DNA of 64,000 nt. It comes from Bolinopsis microptera. Lineage: Eukaryota > Ctenophora > Tentaculata > Lobata > Bolinopsidae. The notes under the pieces were generated by a model, which worked only from the letters and a program-made list of their open reading frames with translations, searched no databases and was not told where the DNA came from. The stretch covers positions 4,795,001 through 4,859,000 of the forward strand of contig NC_087073.1 of assembly GCF_026151205.1 (NCBI RefSeq), written 5' to 3'. Shown here piece by piece: positions 57,119-64,000 of this stretch. Both the position numbers and the translations under genes were made by a program. How positions within the stretch are numbered: the stretch's first letter is position 1; each line of letters opens with the position of its first letter.

Positions 57119-58672
57119 TTACCAATTCAGAAATGCTTGCTTTTCTCGATAAGTGGTAACAACACTATAAGTTAGAATTGGAATATCAGATGATGTTGTG
57201 GGTTTTTCTAATGATGCTTTGATCTCATGATCCTGAATAGCAGAGATACTCAAGTGGTACAATTTCCGCGCATTTTCAATTTGTTCATCAAGGTAATTAT
57301 CCCAGGCTCTTTTTACGCCGTAGTTTATTTGTGTGCATTTAAAATCTTTTTCCAGGGGCAAAGTTTCGATGCTAGTTGTTGAATAAACAGGCCGCTTTTT
57401 AGGGTTCCTTCCGATACGTTTCGAGAAAATGTGACTTCCTTTACAACTCAAGGTTATATTCTTTATACTGAAGGAATAGTCACCAGAGTTAAAATGTTTC
57501 TCTTTGTCAACTATCTCGGGGCAAGAACACAGACTATCTTGAAGAAGATCCAGTATTTCCTCGGGGAGTCCCCACGATTGTATGTATTCACCAGACACAG
57601 CATTCCAGACACGAGCTACAGCTAATTGGCTGATTGACCTCGTCCAACTTTCTGACCAGGCATCAATGTAAACTTGATAAGTCTCTAACCAAGTGAAGAG
57701 GTAATCAATATAGATGTACAAATTCTTTACCGATGCTTTATTGGATAATTGAGCATGAAGATCAAAAAAGTTATCGGCCTCAATCGATTCAAGAGGGCGA
57801 AACAGATATGATCCAATAGTGCCAAATTCTTGTAATTCCTGGCTACCCTGACTAATTTGAGCCACCTGAAATTCTTGGCTTGATCTCAAAGTGTCCATTT
57901 GCAACTTTGATATCATCTTCAGATCTTCATGTGTCAATTCTTCTAATTCATTAAGGTTACTGAACAAATCTAAATATAAGTTCTTGTCAGTATGCATGCA
58001 CTGCACTAAGTCCAATCTTTGCAGCAAATATTTGGCATTGCTAGAAATGGTTTGAGAGTCAGTTAAACTTTTCAGAAGTAACCTTAATAGAGTCGAATTA
58101 CGATTGCCAGCAAGTGAAATGATCATATCCAGTGTCGAGAGTAGAATGGTGTTGAAATCTACGGTATAATTCAAAATTACCTTGTCGAACAGTCCAACGT
58201 AGTAAACGATTTCTCTGATGAGAATCCAAAACTTGTCCTTATTTAAGCCTTTTTTAAAATACCATGATTCATCCACGAATAAGAGCATCTCATCTAGGTC
58301 TAAACTCTCGTATCTTGATAAACCCTGGGTGAAGTAGCCCTCACATCTTCCCACAAGCCACTCTACTTCAAACACATAAGCCATCTTATGAACGTCCCTA
58401 AAAACCCTCATTCCTAACAAGTCAATACCACCAGAGTAAACACAATCTACAAAACACCTAACTGCTAATTCTTCAAAATCATCAACGTCCAGACTAGTTA
58501 TTTCCAGGGTAGAAATGAGTTGCTCAATCACAGGACTATTGAAAGAAAGAATGAGTGAACTGACTTTCATCTCTCCACCACCCTTCATGTTGAGAGTCAT
58601 GTTACTGTGGGTTCTAGAGCCGATGTGGTGTCGTCCAAAATCCATCGGGACCTGCACCAGTGGTGCTGCCAT
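57119..58672 (-). CDS. BTB/POZ protein, array copy 1, shortened C-terminus
   Basis: A 517-codon open frame starting MAAPLVQVPMDFGRHH. Residues ~22-115 are a BTB/POZ domain (NMTLNMKGGGEMKVSSLILS, FEELAVRCFVDCVYSGG, VFEVEWLVGRCEGYF), which mediates dimerisation and often recruits CUL3. A helical BACK-like region follows. The remainder has no recognised domain. Compared with copies 2 and 3, a frame shift near 57145-57165 ends the protein early. The expected C-terminal residues (SELVKRPNLSGDDDSW...) survive in another frame down to a stop at 57015. A 5' non-coding exon is likely: acceptor TTCCGTAG 12 bases before the ATG and a donor CAG/GTACTC near 58778. It is the most diverged of the three. Confidence 0.82.
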   Translation of the reverse strand: MAAPLVQVPMDFGRHHIGSRTHSNMTLNMKGGGEMKVSSLILSFNSPVIEQLISTLEITSLDVDDFEELAVRCFVDCVYSGGIDLLGMRVFRDVHKMAYVFEVEWLVGRCEGYFTQGLSRYESLDLDEMLLFVDESWYFKKGLNKDKFWILIREIVYYVGLFDKVILNYTVDFNTILLSTLDMIISLAGNRNSTLLRLLLKSLTDSQTISSNAKYLLQRLDLVQCMHTDKNLYLDLFSNLNELEELTHEDLKMISKLQMDTLRSSQEFQVAQISQGSQELQEFGTIGSYLFRPLESIEADNFFDLHAQLSNKASVKNLYIYIDYLFTWLETYQVYIDAWSESWTRSISQLAVARVWNAVSGEYIQSWGLPEEILDLLQDSLCSCPEIVDKEKHFNSGDYSFSIKNITLSCKGSHIFSKRIGRNPKKRPVYSTTSIETLPLEKDFKCTQINYGVKRAWDNYLDEQIENARKLYHLSISAIQDHEIKASLEKPTTSSDIPILTYSVVTTYREKQAFLNW

Positions 58673-59498
58673 AATTACGTTACCTACGGAAGAAGATTAT
58701 TTAATTGCAATATTATTGTTTCTTTGATTGATTCATTATCTATAATATTATCTATAATATGATAAAATGTATGAGTACCTGTATGGTATATTATCGTCAT
58801 TAAAACTGATAAGACTGAGCAGATAATTGTCACAAAATTGGTATAACATTTTTTCAATAATCCCGGTTTTTTCATCATTAAGTCAAAAATAAAGTTATTT
58901 TGCCAGATAAAAAGTTCTAAAAATTATCAAATCTACAATCTACATTAATAAATTACATTTACTGTCATGCCAATCTTCAAGCGTGCAATAAGTTGCTATT
59001 ATAATATATCATTTACAATTTATATATTTGGTACTTTTTGTACTAACTGACTTCAAAAAGCTAATATACGATATCTATTATTATTCTATCTTTATATCAT
59101 ACAATAAATAACTGTAAAAACATCGAAAAAGATTAAAAATTAGTCACGAACTACTAAATTAAAGTTGAGGTCTGCAATAGTCGTGAAACTGAGATAAAAT
59201 CTTAAAATCTGAAATTTGCAGCACTTTATCAAAATCAACCAATATGAAAGGCCTTATTTTATATTGGCTTTTACATCAATACAACAGGGATAATTTAAAC
59301 GACTTCATGTCATATAATATTATCTATGTATTTTTCCTTTATTGAAACCAAATTAACATTGATAGGAGTTGAGGAATTGCATGATTTGCTGTTAAAATTA
59401 AGAAAAGTCTAAATTTTCAAGAAACTGGTACATGCTAAAAATACAAATAAATCAGTACCTAACTAAGTAAACCTTTCAGCAGTTCCTTCAATTTCTGA
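58673..59498. other. 5' region of BTB copy 1, part of the tandem unit
   Basis: Homologous to 61122-62268 and to 63892-64000. It holds the likely 5' UTR intron (about 58685-58778), the TTATCTATAATAT words that mark the empty Helitron site, and AT-rich spacer. No other gene is seen. Confidence 0.6.
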
Positions 59499-61121
59499 TC
59501 AAGAATACAAAACAAGATCCAGCCACGAATCTTCAGCTATTATTTTATCTTCGAGACCACGGAGTGTCCAAGAATTACCATCACCAGACAGATCGGGGCA
59601 CTTAATCAATTCACAAAAGCTTGCTCTTCTTGATAATTTGGAAGGTCTGCGAAAAGTGTTAAAGCTAAACGATAAATCTTTGACCTTATGATTCCTAATT
59701 GCAGAGACACACACATGGCACGATTTTTGTGCATTTTCGATTTCTTCATGATCATCATCCCAGGCTTCTTTTACACGGTAGTTTATTTGCGTGCATTTAA
59801 AATCATTTTCAAGAGGCAATGTTTCTATGCTAGTTGTTGAATAAATTGGCTCTTTTTCTGCGTTCTGTCCCAAAACTTTTGTGAAAACATGGGTTGCTTT
59901 ACGACTCAAGACTATGTCTCTTATAACGAAGGCATGTTTACACAATTTACCATTTTTCTCATTGTCAACAATCTCGGGGCATGAGCACAGATCATCTTGA
60001 AGAAGATCCAGTATTTCCTCGGGGAGTCCCCACGACTGTATGTATTCACCAGACACAGCATTCCAGACACGAGCTACAGCTAATTGGCTGATTGACCTCG
60101 TCCAACTTTCTGACCAGGCATCAATGTAAGCTTGATAAGTTTCTAACCAAGTAAATAAGTAGTCTAAATAAATGTATAAATTCTTTACCGAAGCTTTATT
60201 GGATAAATGAGCATGAAGATCATAAAAATTATCCGCCTCAATCGATTCAAGAGGGCGAAACAGATACGATCCAATAGTTCCAAATTCTTGTAATTCCTGA
60301 GTAATGTGAGTTGCCTGAAATTCTTGACTTAATCTCAAAGTTTCCATTTGCAATTTTGATATCATCTTCAGATCTTCATGTGTCAATTCTTCTAATTCAT
60401 TAAGATTACTGAAGAGATCTAAATATAAGGTCTTGTCAGTATGCATGCACTGCACTAAGTCCAATCTTTGCAGCAAATATTTGGCATTGCTAGAAAGGGT
60501 TTGAGAGTCAGTTAAACTTTTCAGAAGTAACTTTAATAGAGAAGAATTGCGATTCCCAGCTAGTGAAATGATCATATCCAGTGTCGATAATAGAATGGTG
60601 TTGAAATCTACGGTATAATTCAAAATGACCATGTCGAACAGTCCAACGTAGTAAACGATTTCTCTGATGAGATTCCAAAACTTGTCCTTTTTCAGGACCT
60701 TTTTCATGTACCATGATTCATCCACGAATAAGAGTATCTCATCTAGGTCTAAACTCTCGTATCTTGATAAACCCTGGGTGAAGTAGCCCTCACATCTTCC
60801 CACAAGCCACTCAACTTCAAACACATGAGCCATCTTATTAACTTCCCTAAAAACTCTCATTCCTAACAAATCAATGCCACCAGAGTAAACACAATCTACA
60901 AAACACCTAACTGCTAATTCTTCAAAGTCATCAACATCAAGACTAGTTATTTCGAGGGTAGAAATGAGTTGCTCAATCACAGGACTATTGAAAGAAAGGA
61001 TGAGTGAACTGACTTTCATCTCTCCACCACCCTTCATATTGAGAGTCATGTTACTGTGGGTTCTAGAGCCGATGTGGTGTCGTCCAAAATCCATCGGGAC
61101 CTGCACCAGTGGTGCTGCCAT
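59499..61121 (-). CDS. BTB/POZ protein, array copy 2
   Basis: 540 codons with the BTB domain at ~22-115 and a helical BACK-like part after it. A C-terminal segment has RRPSKLSRRAS, a basophilic-kinase (PKA-like) site with Ser at ~501, and an LVLYS end. Only about ten residues differ from copy 3, so duplication or conversion was recent. The neighbourhood is a head-to-tail array on one strand with a 2.77-kb period to copy 3. The protein is probably a substrate adaptor by family analogy; partners are unknown. A Helitron sits in its 5' UTR intron. Confidence 0.87.
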   Translation of the reverse strand: MAAPLVQVPMDFGRHHIGSRTHSNMTLNMKGGGEMKVSSLILSFNSPVIEQLISTLEITSLDVDDFEELAVRCFVDCVYSGGIDLLGMRVFREVNKMAHVFEVEWLVGRCEGYFTQGLSRYESLDLDEILLFVDESWYMKKVLKKDKFWNLIREIVYYVGLFDMVILNYTVDFNTILLSTLDMIISLAGNRNSSLLKLLLKSLTDSQTLSSNAKYLLQRLDLVQCMHTDKTLYLDLFSNLNELEELTHEDLKMISKLQMETLRLSQEFQATHITQELQEFGTIGSYLFRPLESIEADNFYDLHAHLSNKASVKNLYIYLDYLFTWLETYQAYIDAWSESWTRSISQLAVARVWNAVSGEYIQSWGLPEEILDLLQDDLCSCPEIVDNEKNGKLCKHAFVIRDIVLSRKATHVFTKVLGQNAEKEPIYSTTSIETLPLENDFKCTQINYRVKEAWDDDHEEIENAQKSCHVCVSAIRNHKVKDLSFSFNTFRRPSKLSRRASFCELIKCPDLSGDGNSWTLRGLEDKIIAEDSWLDLVLYS

Positions 61122-62268
61122 AATAACGTTACCTAAGGAAGAAGGTTATTTCATTGCAATATTATTTTTTCTTTGATTGACGTCATTATCTATAATATCT
61201 CTACTATAATTCAGAGAATTGTTTTTGTTGTATGTACGACCGCCCACGTGCACATTAGATGAAAAATAGGAATTTAGGTAACAACCAAAAGGTTCCATAG
61301 CAAAGGTGTTTTAAAGTTTTAATGCATACATGCACGTGCAAAGATTGTTTTAACGTCATTTTGATCGGTTTTGTGGTAAATACATTGTGTTTAAAGTGTT
61401 TTATATTTAAATCGGCTGTATCTTCGGTTGGGATGGATATTTTTTGATGCGATTAAAACTTTCTTTCAAAAAAGACTACTAGCTTCGTCCCTGTTACCAC
61501 GGGCTTTCTAGTTATCTATAATATGATAAAATGTGTGGGAACCTGTACCATGGTATATTATCATCATTAAAACTGGTAAGACTGAGCAGATAATTGTCAC
61601 TAAATTGGTAAAATATGTTTTTTAAATCCCGGTTTTTTTCATCATGAAGTCAAAAATAACGTTATTTTGCCAGATAAAAAGTTCTAAAAATTATCAAATC
61701 TACAATCTACATCAGTACATTTACTGTCATACCAATCATCAAGCGTGCATTAAGTTGCTATTATAATATATCATTTACAATTTACATATTTGGTACTTTT
61801 TGTACTAACTGACTTCAAAAAGCTAATATACGATATCTATTATTATTCTATCTTTATATCATACAATAAATAACTGTAAAAACATCGAAAAAGATTAAAA
61901 ATAAGTCACGAACTACTAAATTAAAGTTGAGTTCTGCAATAGTCGTGAAACTGAGATAAAATCTTAAAATCTGAAATTTGCAGCACTTTATCAAAATCAA
62001 TCAATATGAAAGGCCTTATTTTATATTGGCCTTCACATCATCATATCAATACAACAGGGATGAATAAAACGACTTCATGTCATATAATATTATCTATGTA
62101 TCTTTCCTTTATTGAAACCAAATTAACACTGATATGAGTTGAGGAATTGCATGGTTTGCTGTTAACATTAAGAAAAGTCTAAAGTTTCAAGAAACTGGTA
62201 CATGCTAAAAATACAAATAAATCAGTACCTAACTAAGTAAACCTTTCAGCAGTTCCTTCAATTTCTGA
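61122..62268. other. 5' region of BTB copy 2, part of the tandem unit
   Basis: Same layout as upstream of copy 1 (5' UTR intron, AT-rich spacer), lengthened by the Helitron at 61198-61511. The part from about 61650 on is nearly identical to 58873-59490. Confidence 0.6.
61198..61511 (+). mobile_element. 314-bp non-autonomous Helitron with a paralogous empty site
   Basis: It begins TCTCTACTATAATTC and ends ACCACGGGCTTTCTAG, i.e. 5'-TC...CTAG-3', with a short hairpin (CCCTG/CA-C-GGG) before the end. It is inserted between A and T. Removing it leaves ATTATCTATAATA/TTATCTATAATATG, which is exactly the sequence found uninterrupted upstream of BTB copies 1 and 3. No target duplication was made, as expected of Helitrons. 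It lies in the 5' UTR intron of copy 2. Confidence 0.85.
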
Positions 62269-63891
62269 TCAAGAATACAAAACAAGATCTAGCCACGAAT
62301 CTTCAGCTATTATTTTATCTTCGAGACCACGGAGTGTCCAAGAATTACCATCACCAGACAGATCGGGGCACTTAATCAATTCACAAAAGCTTGCTCTTCT
62401 TGATAATTTGGAAGGTCTGCGAAAAGTGTTAAAGCTAAACGATAAATCTTTGACCTTGTGATTTTTAATCGCAGAGACGCACACATGGCACGATTTTTGT
62501 GCATTTTCGATTTCTTCATGATCATCATCCCAGGCTTTTTTTACACGGTAGTTTATTTGCGTGCATTTAAAATCATTTTCAAGAGGCAATGTTTCTATGC
62601 TAGTTGTTGAATGAATTGGCTCTTTTTCTGCGTTCTCTCCCAAAACTTTTGTGAAAACATGGGTTGCTTTACGACTCAAGACTATGTCTCTTATAACGAA
62701 GGCATGTTTACACAATTTACCATTTTTCTCATTGTCAACAATCTCGGGGCATGAGCACAGATCATCTTGAAGAAGATCCAGTATTTCTTCGGGGAGTCCC
62801 CACGACTGTATGTATTCACCAGACACAGCATTCCAGATACGAGCTACAGCTAATTGGCTGATTGACCTCGTCCAACTTTCTGACCAGGCATCAATGTAAG
62901 CTTGATAAGTTTCTAACCAAGTAAATAAGTAGTCTAAATAAATGTACAAATTCTTTACCGAAGCTTTATTGGATAAATGAACATGAAGATCATAAAAATT
63001 ATCCGCCTCAATCGATTCAAGAGGGCGAAACAGATACGATCCAATAGTTCCAAATTCTTGTAATTCCTGAGTAATGTGAGTTGCCTGAAATTCTTGACTT
63101 AATCTCAAAGTTTCCATTTGCAATTTTGATATCATCTTCAGATCTTCATGTGTCAATTCTTCTAATTCATTAAGGTTACTGAACAAATCTAAATATAAGT
63201 TCTTGTCAGTATGCATGCACTGCACTAAGTCCAATCTTTGCAGCAAATATTTGGCATTGCTAGAAAGGGTTTGAGAGTCAGTTAAACTTTTCAGAAGTAA
63301 CTTTAATAGAGAAGAATTGCGATTTCCAGCAAGTGAAATGATCATATCCAGTGTCGATAATAGAATGGTGTTGAAATCTACGGTATAATTCAAAATGACC
63401 ATGTCGAACAGTCCAACGTAGTAAACGATTTCTCTGATGAGATTCCAAAACTTGTCCTTTTTCAGGACCTTTTTCGTGTACCATGATTCATCCACGAATA
63501 AGAGTATCTCATCTAGGTCTAAACTCTCGTATCTTGATAAACCCTGGGTGAAGTAACCCTCACATCTTCCCACAAGCCATTCTACTTCAAACACATGAGC
63601 CATCTTATTAACTTCCCTAAAAACTCTCATTCCTAACAAGTCAATACCACCAGAGTAAACACAATCTACAAAACACCTAACTGCTAATTCTTCAAAGTCA
63701 TCAACATCAAGACTAGTTATTTCCAGGGTAGAAACGAGTTGTTCAATCACAGGACTATTGAAAGAAAGGATGAGTGAACTGACTTTCATCTCTCCACCAC
63801 CCTTCAAGTTGAGAGTCATGTTACTGTGGGTTCTAGATCCGATGTGGTGTCGTCCAAAATCCATCGGGACCTGCACCAGTGGGGCTGCCAT
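62269..63891 (-). CDS. BTB/POZ protein, array copy 3
   Basis: 540 codons, almost the same as copy 2; substitutions include Leu for Met in the GGG-preceding motif, Ile for Val in ARIW, and Glu for Gln in GENAEK. Domains as in copy 2: BTB ~22-115, BACK-like helices, the RRAS kinase-type site at 498-501. The 5' acceptor and donor motifs are conserved and the donor CAG/GTACTC lies at the window's right edge. More copies may follow beyond 64000. Confidence 0.87.
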   Translation of the reverse strand: MAAPLVQVPMDFGRHHIGSRTHSNMTLNLKGGGEMKVSSLILSFNSPVIEQLVSTLEITSLDVDDFEELAVRCFVDCVYSGGIDLLGMRVFREVNKMAHVFEVEWLVGRCEGYFTQGLSRYESLDLDEILLFVDESWYTKKVLKKDKFWNLIREIVYYVGLFDMVILNYTVDFNTILLSTLDMIISLAGNRNSSLLKLLLKSLTDSQTLSSNAKYLLQRLDLVQCMHTDKNLYLDLFSNLNELEELTHEDLKMISKLQMETLRLSQEFQATHITQELQEFGTIGSYLFRPLESIEADNFYDLHVHLSNKASVKNLYIYLDYLFTWLETYQAYIDAWSESWTRSISQLAVARIWNAVSGEYIQSWGLPEEILDLLQDDLCSCPEIVDNEKNGKLCKHAFVIRDIVLSRKATHVFTKVLGENAEKEPIHSTTSIETLPLENDFKCTQINYRVKKAWDDDHEEIENAQKSCHVCVSAIKNHKVKDLSFSFNTFRRPSKLSRRASFCELIKCPDLSGDGNSWTLRGLEDKIIAEDSWLDLVLYS

Positions 63892-64000
63892 AATTACGTT
63901 ACCTACGGAAGAAGAATATTTTATTGCAATATTATTGTTTCTTTGATTGATTCATTATCTATAATATTATCTATAATATGATAAAATGTGTGAGTACCTG

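Noticed and set aside
58515-63946. Plus-strand frames repeated opposite the BTB starts
   Set aside because: They are antisense shadows of the conserved BTB coding sequence, repeated because the genes are.

Overview
The window is animal (metazoan) nuclear DNA. Every protein gene but the GPCR and BTB genes is split by GT-AG introns, the proteins are animal families (cytoplasmic dynein intermediate chain, copine-type C2, CFAP410, a class A GPCR, a fucolectin-type lectin), and there are pol III tRNA genes and typical animal transposons (LINEs, Helitrons, pogo and small MITEs). AT richness, a lectin/PAN/GCC2-GCC3 mosaic protein and lineage-specific tandem gene clusters suggest an early-branching animal such as a cnidarian. 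The species cannot be fixed from the sequence alone.

Layout. 1-7.4 kb: a tandem array of ~1.4-kb units (four whole, one broken at the left edge). Each carries the three exons of a copine-type C2 domain on the minus strand, separated by a 15-bp minisatellite. 8.0-13.9 kb: the likely parent gene of that array, one C2 domain plus a long charged tail, with a LINE in an intron. 14-17.6 kb: transposon-rich spacer. 17.6-27.7 kb: a complete 13-exon cytoplasmic dynein 1 intermediate chain gene (597 codons rebuilt exon by exon, all phases consistent), with a Helitron and a palindrome-rich element in its introns. 28-32.5 kb: LINE relic, MITEs and a 1.7-kb 33-bp satellite. 32.5-35.7 kb: the 3' part of a SWIM zinc-finger gene interrupted by a LINE. 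36-46 kb: repeats, LINE relics, a TIR-bounded pogo-like element, G-runs and telomere-like sequence. 46.7-48.7 kb: a secreted lectin/PAN/GCC2-GCC3 gene. 49.3-53.5 kb: a MALSU1 (RsfS/Iojap) gene with an intronless GPCR nested in its last intron and a tRNA-Val in its first. 54.3-56.4 kb: CFAP410 with three more tRNA-Val genes in its last intron. 57-64 kb: three tandem BTB/POZ genes, two nearly identical.

The genes do not form one pathway. DYNC1I (microtubule motor), CFAP410 (cilium) and MALSU1 (mitoribosome assembly) are conserved housekeeping genes. The C2 array, the BTB array, the lectin mosaic and the GPCR are the lineage-specific part. The items most worth follow-up are the C2 module array with symmetric phase-0 exons, the nested GPCR, the tRNA-Val inverted pair, and the Helitron proven by empty sites in its own paralogues. 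All exon joins were read by eye from splice consensus, reading phase and remembered family sequences; no search was run.
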